Below, in pieces: positions 12,872 through 24,803 of a stretch of DNA of 64,000 nucleotides; position 1 is the stretch's first letter; each line of letters opens with the position of its first letter. The notes under the pieces were generated by a model that saw only the letters and a program-made list of their open reading frames with translations, was not told the origin of the DNA and made no database searches. The stretch is from NCBI RefSeq assembly GCF_022682495.2, contig NC_071389.1:7121199-7185198 (forward strand), read 5' to 3'. The position numbers and the translations under genes were made by a program. Source of the stretch: Desmodus rotundus. Taxonomy: Eukaryota > Chordata > Mammalia > Chiroptera > Phyllostomidae.

Positions 12872-13074
12872 GTAGCCCTGAGTGGTGTGGCTCGGTGGGT
12901 TGGGCATTGTCTCGAAAAGTGAAAGGTTGCCGGTTCCATTCCCGGTCAGGGCACATGCCTGAGTTGTGGGTTTGGTCCCTGTTTGGGGCACATATGAGAG
13001 GCGACCAATCAATGTTTCTCTCTCACATCAGTGTTTCTCTCTTTCTTCCTACCTTCCCCTCTCTCCAAAAATAA
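12872..13074 (+). mobile_element. VES SINE copy 2 with target-site duplication
   Basis: Forward copy. The head 'gccctgagtggtgtggctcgg' carries the A box and 'ggttccattcccggtcagggcacatgcctg' the B box, followed by 'gaggcgaccaatcaatg', a CT-rich tract and an A-rich tail. It is flanked by a 12-bp perfect duplication AATACAGAAAAA at 12860-12871 and 13075-13086. Confidence 0.95.
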
Positions 13075-13086
13075 AATACAGAAAAA

Positions 13087-16000
13087 TTATAAAAAGGAAA
13101 ACAAAAATAGCCTATGAACCCACCAACCAGATAAGTCCTTTCTCTTTTTGATGAAATAAACTTCTGCATGCTTAGCAAATTCAAAGGATACAGAAAGAGA
13201 TAAAATCAAGAGTAAAATTCTTCTTTCTTGCGCTCTTTGTAAACATAGTGTTCATGGTGTTTTGTATCTTGTCTGTCCTTGAGAAGTTGCAGATAGAAAG
13301 AAATCAGAAATATTTTTTGAGCACAGGTTATAGTGTTGATTCTAGTAGCATGTAATTGTAAATATAAATCTTAGAGAAGTAATATGTACCGTCTAAAAGC
13401 AAAAACAAAAGACAGGTGTTTTTGAGCAATGGGGTAGAATTCATTGGCTTCCTTTCCTAAACCAGAAAGTATTGTGATCTATCAATAGCCATTGACACCT
13501 AGGGAACTGGACAATCTCTGATAAGCCACTGAAATAAAACTTTCATTTGGTGGGTTTTCCAGCTATTCTGATCGAAGTTAATGGCTTGCTAAATCTGGAA
13601 TACTTACAACCAGGTGTTCTGAGAGAATTCTTCGGCCCTACCACAGGGTGAAATACATCCAGCGCCCCAAGTTACACGTGCTCGGCTAAACTCCATTGGA
13701 CCTTACGATGTAATTGCATCGTCGTTTTCTGGGCTACCTAACACATAAATTCACTGACTCCTACTGTGTGCCAGGACCCGTGGGAAATGTGCTGTTTCCT
13801 CGACAAGTTTGCAGTCTGGCAGGGGAACGGACAGTATTACCAACTCTCTGTAACACATGGCTGCTTTTAAGAGAGACGTGCAAGCCCTGGGGGATGGGCT
13901 GCTGGGGGCAGGGACTGAGTTATGCCTGGAAAGCTGGGGAAGGCTGCGGGCGAGTGACCTGGTCCTGCAGGGCCGAGGAGAGCAGAGAGAAGGTCATGTG
14001 GGCCGCGGGGCGTGGAGGGGGCATCATCCCCCCTGCAGAGCGAGAGCCCGAAGCTGCCGTGGATGCCACACTGGTGTTGCTGAGGAAGCCGAGTGGTGGC
14101 CGTGGCTTGGGGTGGTGGTAGCGACCGCGGGCCTTGCTGGGTTTACCCCCGTCCATAATGGCCTGTGCACGCACTCAGAGCATGGCGTGGGCCTCGCACC
14201 CTGCCCTGTCTCTCTGGAGAGCATTTCTGACGTTGATCCCAGGGCCACCGTGTCCTCGTTCTCTCCTTAAAGGAGAGTTAAAAGGAAAACTTCTAACCAA
14301 CGCTTAAAGTCCTGTTTTTTACAGAATTAATTACAGTGCTTACAGCAAACTACAGTGTGTCCGCAGAACCCTGGGTGGCCCCTCTCGTTCTCGTATTTGA
14401 GGGATAGAGTTGATCTGGAGGTTTGTTTGTGGCCACAGGCTTTTACTCCCCTCCCTCAGAATTCCTAATCAGTCCGAGAAAGCAGCCTGTACTCAGGATC
14501 AGCCTGAGACCTGAGACCTTTCTTCCTCCATGTCAGCCCACAAGGTTTTCCAGCCATCACTCCTTCCTGGGCCAGGAGCAGCCTGAGTAGAGCGCGGTTA
14601 CACGGGGGATGAAGAGTGTCTGGACTCAGTGGCCATTGGTGGGACCCTGAGCCTCTCCAGTGCGGTCCATGGAGGCCTGTGGGGGCAAGCCTCCTGCAGG
14701 TGGACGGCCAGGAAAGGGGGCGATGCCATGGCTTTGTGGCTTCATGGCTGCGGAGTTGAAAGGAAGAAGAAGGCTGCCGGCAGAGGGGCTGGAGCGGAGC
14801 AGTGCTGGGCCCGGCATCTCTCCCGCCCCGGCGTTTGGTCCCTCTCGCAGTGACGAGTTAGGAGTTGGTCTCCATTACAAGAGGGAACCCCTCATCCCGT
14901 GCTCAGTTCCAATTATACTTTGATGTGGTTTCCAGATTCCATAATTTAAAAGAGCATGTGTGTGTGTGAATACCTGTGTGCGTGCATGCCCATCTCGCCA
15001 TTGGTCGTGGGCTGCTGAGGAGGCGGCAAGACGAAAATGAAGACAGAGCTGTTTGCAAGGTCGGTCTCTGGGTTCCTGCTCAGCCCACGGTCTGGGACCC
15101 TGGTGCTCCAGCTGCCTGCTTGGCCTCACTCTCTCCCTTTCTCCTCCTCTTGCGTGTACCCTTGGCTCAGACCTACTTTTCTTGGCTCAGACCTACTTTT
15201 GATCTGAAGAGACATTAGAACATTCCGTGTAAAAGTCAGGAAAATGTTGTCTGCAGTGGCTTTGGCCTCAGAGCAGAGATCTGTGCCCATTTACCGCTCC
15301 TCTCCCCTCCCAGTTCCGGGTGACCTTGAATTCTTTTGACGTCACTAACTTGGTGGCGAGAGCCAGCAGGTAGTATCATCTCCATCAGATGAGAACCTGA
15401 ACTGTGAGAAAGCAGTGGGCCCAGCCAGGGCCCGCAGCCTGGGGGCTTCCCTGCCCACCTGGCCTCGAGTCCACACTGTGGGCAGTGCCACCCAGCACAG
15501 CCTCCCAGCTCAGAGCCACCCTCCCTCCCCAAGGGGTTCTGGCCTCAGCGAGGACTTGCGCCATCTGTGGCATCTTGAAAAGGAGTTTATTTTAAAGCCT
15601 ATGAAAGTTCCAGTGGAAAGTGCACTCATAATATCAGCCACCTGGCCTGGGTGTGAGAGCAGCTGCCTGGACGGAAGAAAGGCCTCGACCCTTTTCAAGG
15701 CTCTTTGTAACTGTCATCCCCAGGGGTGCCCAGTGGGGTGACAGAGGGGGCAAGGGTGAAGGGACAGAAGGGCCCTGTCCTGTGCTGGACCAGAGCAATG
15801 GAGATAATCTCGGTTGCACTTGTCATGCGCACTCCTGCTCTCACCCCAGCTGCAGCTGCCAACTCTGGGTCGCCTCTGAGAGCCCATCAGCCTGAGCAGC
15901 CCCCTGCCGGGCCCACCGGTGCTCAGAAACCGTAGGCTGCTCTTCAGTTCCCACCTAGTTTCCCAGCAAGTTCTATTGGCCCTGCAGGGCTTCTTCTCTG

Positions 16001-17751
16001 TTGGGAAGCTTTGTTTACCTCTCTCTCCCTCTGTGTCCCTCCCTGTCCCTCTTCTCCCCACTGGACCAGCAGTTTCAGGTTCTGCACAGTCCCAGGCCAG
16101 GATGTGGGAAAGTCCGTGCCGAGTGGCCTGAACACCAGAAGCTGCCGGGCTCTTCTGATTTGGGTGTCGAGACTGTACAAGTCTACATTCTTGGCATTGC
16201 CCACTGGCTAGAATAGAACAATAAGCTCCAGCTTTTTGTCATGTGAGGCCGTGATTACAGTGGTGACTGGGGGCAGGCCAATGCTTGCTGAGGGAGGACT
16301 CGGCCGCAGACTCGGTGGTGATGCTCAGGGAGGGGGCGGGGCGCAAGGATGCAGAACCCACTGTTCCATCTGCTTGGTCAGAGCTGAGAGTCCAATCCAG
16401 GAGACATGAAGGGGACAGATGCATGTCTGGCGATGCTTTGGAAGGAAAGCAGTTAGTGTTCAAAGTTGGGTGGGGTTGGGGCGTTTTGTGGGGAAACTGA
16501 GAAGCTTCACTGAGGGGCTGAAGCTGTCCAGGAGGATGTAGGTGGGTTGAGAGATGCTGTGTGTTCTGAATGCAGGGGGGCGCTGGGGGCTTTGTGGGCT
16601 CTGTGAGCCCCGAGAGGAAGTGACTGGCACGTGCTTGGGACTGAGGAAAGCTCCCTGCCATGCAGCGAAGCCGTCCTGGGACCCTGGTCCTCCAGCAGCT
16701 GGGGGGAGGGGAGGGGCGATGCGGCTGGGGGCGGGGCTCTGAGCCACTGCAGTTTGCAAATTCTCTCAGGACGTCAAGGCCCAGGGGCCGAAGCTTGACA
16801 GCCAGCCTGTGGTCAGCTCTTAGTATTCTTGCCGGCATCTGTTCTCCTCCGCCGCCCCGGCAGGCATCGCCGCCCCATTGTGGAAGGCTGTCACAAGATG
16901 TGGTGGAGGCAGCCAGGCCCTGGAGCTGTCACAGCGCTCACCAAGGGTCACTGCTCTCCATTCAGTAGCTGAGCCCAGAGGTTTGATTTGCATAAATCTC
17001 CACTTTAAGTCTGGGAGCGCCATGGAGGAAGAGGAATGAGGGTTTTTCTGAGGGGCCCTAAAGCCCCTCAGAGCAGTGCCTGCAAGTCAGGGAACTCGGG
17101 CTTATGGCTTTCCTGGCAAAAGCACCGTCTCACTGTTGGGCTTTCTGAAGATGGAGCGGAGGTCTCGGTGGTTCCCTGTCACTGGAGGTGCTGAGGAGGG
17201 ACTGGGTGGCCTTGCAGAGCTGAGACAGGAAGGAAGTAGATATCGGTGTGCAAATGAGGACCTCAGTCGTGCCCTGTGGTGGCCTGCTGGCTCCGCTTCC
17301 TCTCCTTCCGTCGCCCACTCCCAGCCCATGTCCCCCAGCCGCTGGGGTTGGGCTCCCCTGTGTTCAAGGAGAACTTTCTCAGCTGCCTCAGCCAACATTT
17401 AAAAACATCGTCTTTCTCCCTCTGTGCTGTCCAACAGAGCATTGTCATGGTCGACTCTAAGCCTCGCTCACACCCCCTGAAACGCCCGGCTGGAGACGCC
17501 CCGCACTTGCATGGCTCCAGCTCCCCATGGGAGGGGCCTCGGTGCCAGCCCCCCCTTCTGTCCCTGCTTTATAAACCAGCAAACAGGCCCAGGGTGATCT
17601 ATCTATCGCTCCATGGGCTCAAGGTGGAGGGAGGGAGCCGGGAGTAGAGGCCAAGCCTTTGGACACCGGGGCGCCCCTGGGCCCCCGCCCCCCCACTGGC
17701 CTGTCACGGGAGAGTTGTGTGCACCTGTCTGACTGCCCCTCTGCTTCACAG
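13087..17751. other. VPS13D intron
   Basis: No exon is recognised in this 4.7-kb stretch. A segment at 13730-13870 ('actcctactgtgtgccaggacccgtgggaaat...tgcagtctggcaggggaacggacag') looks like an ancient interspersed repeat of unassigned family. A perfect 20-bp tandem duplication lies at 15161-15200. The sequence from about 13.9 kb is GC-richer. Confidence 0.45.
15161..15200. repeat. Perfect 20-bp tandem duplication
   Basis: CTTGGCTCAGACCTACTTTT occurs twice back to back with no mismatch. It is intronic and not part of a recognised repeat. Confidence 0.97.
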
Positions 17752-17992
17752 CTTCATCGCCGTGGAGAACATCGATAGCTACTGCGTGCTCATCTCCTCC
17801 AAGGCTGTCTACTTCCTGAAAAGTGGAGACTATGTAGACCGGGAGGCCATTTTCCTGGAAGTCAAGTACGACGACCTCTACCACTGTCTCGTCTCCAGAG
17901 ACCATGGGAAGGTGTATGTGCAGGTGACCAAGAAAGCAGGGAACACGAGCAGTGGGGTGTCCATCCCCGGCCCCTCCCACCAGAAGCCTATG
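17752..17992 (+). CDS. VPS13D: VPS13D, penultimate coding exon (PH-like region)
   Basis: The acceptor is 'ctctgcttcacag' ending at 17751 and the donor is GTGAGT at 17993-17998. The first base completes a split Phe codon; 80 codons follow, beginning FIAVENIDSYCVLISSKAV and ending with Met, so the exon ends in phase 0. Alternating hydrophobic stretches (YCVLISSKAVYFL, IFLEVKYDDLYHCLVS, KVYVQVTKKA) fit the beta strands of the C-terminal PH-like domain of VPS13 proteins, which helps target these proteins to organelle membranes (family knowledge). The exon is intact, with no frameshift or stop, and reads in frame with both neighbours. Recognition rests on my memory of the VPS13D C-terminus, not on a search. 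Confidence 0.93.
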
Positions 17993-18296
17993 GTGAGTGC
18001 GCACAGGGTCCCCCCCGCCCTCCCACCCCACACCGGGTGCTTTCAGAGAGTAGGACACAGAAGGGGCCCGGACACGTGAGTCTGGGAGGGCGTCTGCATG
18101 CACCGGCTTCGCTGCTGTCTCCTGCGTGACAGCCTGGGACTGACTCCTTTCTGTCTGTGCAAAGCAGCAATATCTAGCAGAGGCCCTTACCCAGAAAAAG
18201 TGCTCGGTAAATATTTCTAAATAAAATGCATACTTTACCTCTAAAGGTTGGGAGACTGTCATGGCGGGACTTTACATAATAATGTTACTATTAATA

Positions 18297-18450
18297 ACCA
18301 GCATCCATTAAGGGGTTACTGTGTGCCAGGCTGGACACTAAGTACTTCTTACGGATCATTTGATGCTGGACTATCACTGTCCCCACTTGGCTGGTAAAGA
18401 GGCTTGTTGACAGCCGGTGACTTGGTCAAGGTTATGTGGCCACCACTGAA
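18297..18450 (+). repeat. MIR SINE
   Basis: MIR order: 'ttactgtgtgccaggctggacactaagtactt', 'ctgtccccacttggctggtaaagaggct' and 'gtgacttggtcaaggttatgtgg'. It lies in the last VPS13D intron. Confidence 0.8.
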
Positions 18451-19024
18451 AGGAGCTGTCTCCATGTGGAGGGACAGTTGGCTTGGCAGGAGCACGTGTG
18501 GGGAAACGCCGGCTTGGCCTGTTCTGACGTGGCATCTTTTCCTGAAACCCCAGGGCTAGTCCTGCTCCTTTCTTGCCTGGCATGGTAGGGTTGCCAGGCC
18601 TGCAGGTGACAGCGACTGTCATTCCAAATGGCCTTGCTTATCTCGGGGTCTTTGTGTGGATCAGAAACAGCAACCAACTTTATTGGGTCGCTTTCCTTTG
18701 ACCTTCTCCCTGCGCAGGAGTGCACTGGGGTTGGGCTCGGCTCGTATGGGCTCCCCTGGGGTCGCTGGCCAAAGTCAGGGCTGGGAGATTAAAGTAGAGT
18801 TAACACCCAGAAGTATGAGTTATTTCCACAAGCTCCTTTTCCTGGTGGGGAGCCTGGCCCACCTGCATTTTGGCCCCTTTTAAGGCAAGTGAGCAGCTGA
18901 GATGAGACAGACCTCGAGGTGTTGGGTGCTGGTTCTTCCCCTCTTTGACCGTCACCAGACTTTGGAATGAATCCCAAAGGTACAGGCCTTTATTACTTCT
19001 CTTAGCCTGCACAGGAGTCCCAGC

Positions 19025-19180
19025 GCCAGCGATTGTAGTTGGCTCCACGGTCACCTGGGGAACTTGTTAAAGACACAGGTTCCAGGAACAACCCCACACC
19101 CCCAGCCCAGACCTCGAATTAGCATCCACTAATTAGCACCCACTCCAGGAGTAGGGCCCTGGAGACTATTTCCTAAAGGT
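19025..19180 (+). mobile_element. hAT-Charlie-type DNA transposon fragment (MER5-like)
   Basis: It contains 'cacctggggaacttgttaaagac', 'caggttccaggaacaacccc' and 'cccagacctcgaattagcat', the usual order in non-autonomous Charlie-related elements. It ends about 90 bases before the final VPS13D exon. The exact family is not fixed. Confidence 0.55.
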
Positions 19181-19268
19181 GCACCCGTCCTGGTCTCTAC
19201 AGCTGGGTCCTGTGATTGGGTGCTCCCCTCCAGGGCAGGTCACTCATTCATTCCCTTCTGTCTTCCAG

Positions 19269-19400
19269 GTCCACGTGAAATCGGAGGTCCTCGCTATCAA
19301 GTTATCACAAGAAATAAACTATGCAAAGAGCCTGTACTATGAACAGCAGCTGATGTTAAGACTCAGTGAAAATGAGGAGCAGCTGGAGCTGGACTCCTGA
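19269..19400 (+). CDS. VPS13D: VPS13D, last coding exon and stop
   Basis: The acceptor is 'ttctgtcttccag' ending at 19268. The exon gives 43 codons and TGA at 19398-19400. It opens VHVKSEVLAIKLSQEINYAK, includes SLYYEQQLMLRLSENEEQ, and ends LELDS. The Glu/Gln-rich helical tail closes the protein. It joins the previous exon in phase 0 with no frame problem. Together the three exons give 167 complete residues plus one split codon. Confidence 0.93.
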   Translation, partial: VHVKSEVLAIKLSQEINYAKSLYYEQQLMLRLSENEEQLELDS

Positions 19401-20826
19401 GGAATCCCAGCATCCCAGCGCTGGAAGAGGTGCTCCGTCCCCACCCCCACCAATCAGGAGGCTCGGTTAGAGGCCACACCAGAGCACCGGCTGGGGGGCG
19501 ATACCAAGTGCGAGGTGGAGCAAATGCTAATGGGGGGATGTCAATGGGAACCAACCGTATGAATTTGGGGGGTGGAGTTCCTGGAGATTATGGGGAAGTA
19601 ATTTTTAAAAGATACTGTTTGAATAACGTAGCAAAGAGAGTGTCCTGAGATGAATGTAATTTTGGGGTTGCCCTGCAGCTTGTGAACATGTATATATGTA
19701 CAACTGTGTGTGTGTAAATACATAGGCGCGTTTCCAAACAGGGCCTGTGATGTGTGTGAAGGCTTGTTAACTGTAAAGTAATATAAAATTATATTGGATA
19801 TTCTATTGCACTAATTCTACACGGCTAATTCAGGGTATTCTCTATAAAAGGCACTCTTGAAAGTTGACGAATATGAGGTTGGAAACTAGAGAACTCACAG
19901 CAAAGTGGCCTGACTGTGGTGGGGTGGGCGGGGCTCAGCCACCCACCCTGGGAACCCGAGGTGCTGGGATGGGCCAGGGGCAGGCGGGAGCTGGCCCTCA
20001 AAGAGGCAGGGGAGTGGCTCCAGAAAGCCAGCTGTGATTTATTTCTCCCCCCACCCCCATTTTAAAGGTAGCTGTTAGATTATCACTAATTGTTTTTTTA
20101 TCTGCCTATCTCCTTGGCTTTCTCCTGACTAGTCTTGCCAACCTAAAACTTTTTCCTGGGCTATCATCAGAGAGGGTCAGTTTGAAACATGGGTAGGCTC
20201 TGTTGATTTAGAAGGGGGAAAAAGTCCCATAGAAGTCTTCATGTTAACTAATTAGAATTCCACAGATTTATCAAAATTCGCAGTAAGGGTGCTCTGCATC
20301 CGCAGAGAAAGTCCTGGGAGTCTTCAGTAAAGCCTGGAGCAGGCATCCCGCTCCACAGTGCTGGGGACCCCCACGGTGATGCGGGGGGGGGGAGCGGGAG
20401 AGGGAGAGGCTTAGCAAGGCAGTGAAATTTGAGTGTTAAAAAGCTAGGCTGTTTTGGTAAGTTTTTCATGGTACCAAGATTTGGCCAAAGCATCTCTCGT
20501 CCTTGGTTTTAAATTCCAACCACTAACAAGGCTGGTGTGAGTGCCCACTCCTCCCTGGCTCTTGTTTGGTTTCTCCCTTTTCTGTAAGGAACAAGTTGGG
20601 GGATGGGGGTGGGGGCTCTTGAATGAATGACTAGCCTCGTGATTTTAAATTTTTCATTTTCATAAAGCTAATCAGTTTCTACAGCCTTATCACGTGTAGC
20701 CCAGACCTGAAGCAACCCAGAGGACCAGTGGATGTGCAGAGGACTCCGGTGTTTATAACTCGTGACCCGGACCTTTCCAAGACACAAGTGAAGCTGGCCT
20801 TCCTCTGTCTCTCTCCCTCCCCCTCC

Positions 20827-20828
<2 letters not shown>

Positions 20829-20860
<32 letters not shown>
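20829..20860 (+). repeat. (GT)16 microsatellite
   Basis: An uninterrupted dinucleotide repeat of 32 bases follows a C-rich stretch and precedes TGGGGGAGGGG. In the sense transcript it would be a (GU)16 tract within the inferred 3' UTR. Confidence 0.97.
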
Positions 20861-20861
<1 letters not shown>

Positions 20862-22050
20862 GGGGGAGGGGTTGTTTTCAAAGAAGCAGGAAGGGAGCTT
20901 GTAAGTTCAAGTGCTTTAGCTAAGTAGTGTTTCAAGGATTGTCTTGAACTGCAAGGTCTAGTCTTCACTGAACTCTAATTTCGTGGACTGCAAATGGAAG
21001 CCTGGCTTTGAAGGGTCGGGGCTGTTCGTGTTTGTTTGGGCTGGCCCCTGGGCAGTCAGGATGGCGTCCACTCGCACCGCAGGTCCGCCCTTCAGCAGCC
21101 CGCCTCCCCGCGCCCCACACGTGTGCCCACAGTTTCGCCATCAGTAGTCCCTGCCTGCGATCGATCAGGCCCTCGTACAGATGAGCCTCTCAGAATGGCC
21201 GGCCCTTTGCGTCAGCAAGCCCTCCGTCACATTCTGGAATGAAGTCGCCTGGATTTCAGCACTGAATTAAGGAGCTCAGCAGCAGTGGGTGCTCTGGGCT
21301 CTGGAAGCAGAAAGCCGGCTGCAGACGGACGGCCCTCCCGGCCTGCAGAGAGGTGTGCGGAGGCCCTCCTCCCTCTCCTTTCTAATTTTAATCAGCTCCT
21401 GAAATAGTTGTCCACCTCCTCTGATTGCACAACTCCTCTCTGACATTTGCGCCTTAGAATGTGAAAATGGGGTGGGGCTGGGGGCGGGCAGATGCCACCC
21501 GAGAGCCCCTCCAGCCCCTCTGCCCTCCCCACCCTCATGCCAGGCCTGGCGATAAGGTTTCAGGGGCTCTGAGCAGAGTCTCCTGGTTTGCTGGGAAGAA
21601 AACCCGAAGCTTTGTAGGAGGCAGGCTCTGGCCCTGGCTCTGCGAATGCCCCGTCTCTTCTTAGACTGGTATTTAGCCCGTGATGGCTGAGACTTTGTTA
21701 CAATAACTTCCACTCGCTCTTGTGCTGCCTCAAGCACACAGTTCCTCTTGGAGAACAGTGAAATCGACTGAATAAGGGGAAATTGGATCAGGAGAAATCA
21801 AAAGCCATCCTAATTTCCTGACCCAGCAGTTGGCCAGCCCCATGTCACTGCCTAACCACAGCCACTGCTTCCTCTGCCCACCAGAAAGAGGTCAGCACCC
21901 CGCCCCAGGGCCTGGCCACCACGCCCTGCAGGGCACAGTGGCTGTGCTCACCTGCCCCGGTGGCGTGTGCTCACCTCAACGTGCAGAAGGTTCCAGGGCT
22001 ACTTCGTTTTTAAGCATCATCTGTGCCTCAAAATACCATAGTAGCTGCTT

Positions 22051-22056
22051 AATAAA
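22051..22056 (+). terminator. Candidate VPS13D poly(A) signal (proximal)
   Basis: Canonical AATAAA within 'gctgcttaataaaattctc', followed by a GT-containing region about 25-50 bases downstream. Confidence 0.5.
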
Positions 22057-22165
22057 ATTCTCAAAACAAAATATCTGGTTCTCCACTGTGTAAACACTGT
22101 TACAACCACCGATCTGTTCTGACTCTTTAACCTGCTTCTCATGTCAGGGTCGTAACTTCCTGTGG

Positions 22166-22171
22166 AATAAA
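22166..22171 (+). terminator. Candidate VPS13D poly(A) signal (distal)
   Basis: Canonical AATAAA in 'tgtggaataaaaggc'. It is followed within 30-60 bases by a strongly T/GT-rich stretch ('gtgttttcttctggtttc'), the better downstream element of the two candidates. Confidence 0.6.
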
Positions 22172-22479
22172 AGGCTTTGTTGACTTCCTAGACATGTGTT
22201 TTCTTCTGGTTTCTTGGTGTTCCAGTGATCGCAGAACCGTCCTCAGTGACAAATGCAGGCCTGTCACAACGTTTGCAGTGATGTGCCCCCTCTCCCCTCG
22301 CCCCGTGGAAGCACAGTCCTCGGGCCGGTCCTGCCGCGGGGACTGTCCTTAAAAGTGTACGAGAGCCAGCAACTCTGTCCGTTCTCCAGGGCCCGGGTGC
22401 TGTGCCGTCTGCTCCCCACCCCACCGCTCCGAGGCTGCTGGTCTAGGCCCTGGCAGGAGGGAAGCTGTCATTTCCTGAG

Positions 22480-23420
22480 GAGGGGAGACTCCAGGAGGAG
22501 CGGGTTTGGAGCTCACTTGGCACATGTTAAGTTCAAGGTGCCTACTTGTTACCCACTGGAGATGTCAAGAAGGCAGTTGGCTGCTGGCGTCTGGAATTCA
22601 AGGCTAGGCCAGAGGCGCCCGATGTGGACTTAGCAGCACGCAAGTGACAAGTGGAGCCAGGATAAACGCCCCAAAGGACTGAGTGGGGGCAGCGGAGAGA
22701 AGAGGCCCCAGACGTGAGCCCTGGGGCTCCCCAGCATTTATAGAGTTTAGGCAGATGCAGAGGAACAGGGATGGGGACTGAGCAGGGCTGTCCCCAGTCG
22801 TGGGCGTGAAGCCAGGAGTGGGTCCTGGAAGCCGAGTCCAGAATGGTTACAAAGAGCAGGGGAGTTAACAAGCCAGCGCCTCCGACAGCTCAAGTCGGGT
22901 GAGAACCGGCAGTTAATGCTGGACTTACCACCTCGAGCTCACCGGAGACCTTCCTGAGGGCGGTTTCCATGGAGCGGGGAGGGTGAACGCGATCAGAGTC
23001 CTTTCAGGACAAAAATGGGAGGAGAGAAGTTGAGAAATGATGCTGACAGTTCTCTGAGCTCTCTGGCCATCCACGGAGGGAGAGAAATGGCTGGCGCTTC
23101 AAGAGAGAAGAGTCATAATGAAGGAGGGAGGTAAAAAGAGAGAAGGAAAACCAGCTGGCTGGGAAGGCGGGTAGATACGGAGGGTCAGGCGGTTCTCTTT
23201 TGGTTGCTTCTGTTTCCTCGGAGATCAGCAGAGAGCCCGGTGAGAGGTGGGCAGATTGGGGGAGAGAGGAGAGCGTGTACCGCAGTCAGTGAGCAGACCA
23301 GGAGCATGAAGGGCCTGTTTGAGGATGGTGATCGTGAATTTAAAGTGTGAGCAGGCAGCCCAGGAGTGCTTTTCTAAGCCATTCAGCATGGAATAGGCAA
23401 AGGATTGGATGTCATCCGGG
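22480..23420 (-). repeat. L2 LINE, reverse-transcriptase-region fragment
   Basis: The plus strand shows the familiar reverse-complement L2 layout: 'gatgtcaagaaggcagttggctgctggcgtctggaattcaagg', 'gagccctggggctccccagcattta', 'gtttccatggagcgggg', then 'gtgtaccgcagtcagtgagcag'-type sequence. It is decayed, and no open reading frame survives. Confidence 0.6.
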
Positions 23421-24587
23421 AATGTGCCCCCATGCCTATTCAAACACCCCACCCACCACTGCCCACTGGAACTCAGCAAGAGCCAGTCAGAACCAAATGT
23501 CCAACAGAAGTCCAAGAGCTTAGGGAAGGGGGGCTGCACTTTCCAAACCAAAGCACAGCATCTAAAGACAGACCCTTTGTAAGGGGGGAGGGGGTACTGG
23601 GAGGTGCAGCTAACACCCCCAAGTGAGAGAGAACACACTAGACTATTTCAGGGCTCCCGGGGAGCGGGGCCAGTGTTGGAAGACTTGCTGTCCAAGCACC
23701 CAGGGAATGGAGAGACTGATGACACAGCAGGGGTGTTCGGTGACAGCTGCCTTCCTGCACCAGCTCAGCTGCCACCTCCCAAGGTGCCGACCCTCTGGAA
23801 GGACCTGGTCCTGAGGTGCAAGAAAAAAATCACTGGCCGCGGAAGAATCCTACTGAAACGTAAAAAGTCGTTTTTGAGTTCTTTATACAAGCGCAAAACA
23901 AAATTAGAATTTCACATACGTTCTGTCGTGTGAGGGCAGCTATTGCTGTATTTTCCCCTCTCGCGCTCCCCCCAGTGCCACCCCCTCTGTACGCCCCCTC
24001 AGGATTAGTAATTACCCTCGAGTACGGCCCGTGTTCTCACTACACTCCTGTCATTGTATTCAGGCGTGTGCATACACACATGTATTCACCTGTGGTAGTT
24101 CCTGACATCTGTGTTCATAAAATTGGAATCCTACATACTTGCAACTTCTGAGTGTTACATTCAGGTTGGCAGACCTGCCTTCAAGCTGCATAATTATTGA
24201 TGCGAAGGCTCTGAAATTGACTCAGCTTTCCTTACTGGTGGGCTTTCCCTTGGTTTTCAGCCCCCCCAACCCTGCCCCCCAAGAACAGCCTCCCACGTGT
24301 GTGCTTAGCCACGAATCTTACTTCTGTGCTGACGCCCGGGAGTCCAGGGTTACAGAGCAAGATCACTTTCTGCAAGTGCTGCTGGGACCGTGGGGGCGAC
24401 GGGCACCTGGAAGCAGCCTCGCCCAGTGCTGCGCGTACCAGACCGGGGCGTGCGGAGTGCTGTCTCAGTCTCCACTTCGCATTTCCCTCGCATTTGACCG
24501 TCTTTTCCTTTGTTTGTAGGAATTTAAGTTAGGAATGGCTGCTGAATTACAGTACTGTTGTTATGCCCATATTGTTTTTCTCAATAA
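23421..24587. other. Intergenic, nothing firmly recognised
   Basis: No gene is seen. The part at about 23940-24190 ('ctgacatctgtgttcataaaattggaatcc') resembles decayed old LINE sequence but cannot be assigned. Confidence 0.35.
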
Positions 24588-24790
24588 TTTTTTAAAAGAT
24601 TTTATTTATTTTTAGAGAGGGGAAAGGAGGGAGAAAGAGAAAGAGAACCATCAGTGTGTGGTTGCCTGTCCCATGCCCCCAAATGGGGACTTAGCCCGCA
24701 ACCCAGGCATGTGCCCTGACTGGGAATTGAACTGGTGACCCTTTGGTTCGCAGGCCGGTGCTCAACCCACTGAGCCACACCAGACAGGGC
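24588..24790 (-). mobile_element. VES SINE copy 3
   Basis: Reverse copy. T-rich tail, GA-rich tract, 'cccgcaacccaggcatgtgccctgactggg', reversed B box and reversed head 'gagccacaccagacagggc'. The flanking 'tcaataatttt' and 'tccattaatttt' may be a worn target-site duplication. Confidence 0.9.
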
Positions 24791-24803
24791 TCTCCATTAA
24801 TTT

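Larger units (their letters stand above)
19401..22190 (+). other. VPS13D: VPS13D 3' untranslated region (inferred)
   Basis: No coding potential is seen downstream of the stop, and no interspersed repeat is recognised until about 22.4 kb, as expected of an exonic 3' UTR. It ends at one of two canonical AATAAA signals (22051 or 22166). It includes a 32-base GT repeat at 20829-20860 and a G-run near 20385-20393. The extent is inferred from the signals, not from transcript data. Confidence 0.65.

Noticed and set aside
17993..19268. Possible H/ACA snoRNA (SNORA59 is hosted near the 3' end of human VPS13D)
   Set aside because: I could not identify H and ACA boxes with paired stems by eye. The segment contains a MIR and a MER5-like fragment instead. 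A covariance-model search would decide.
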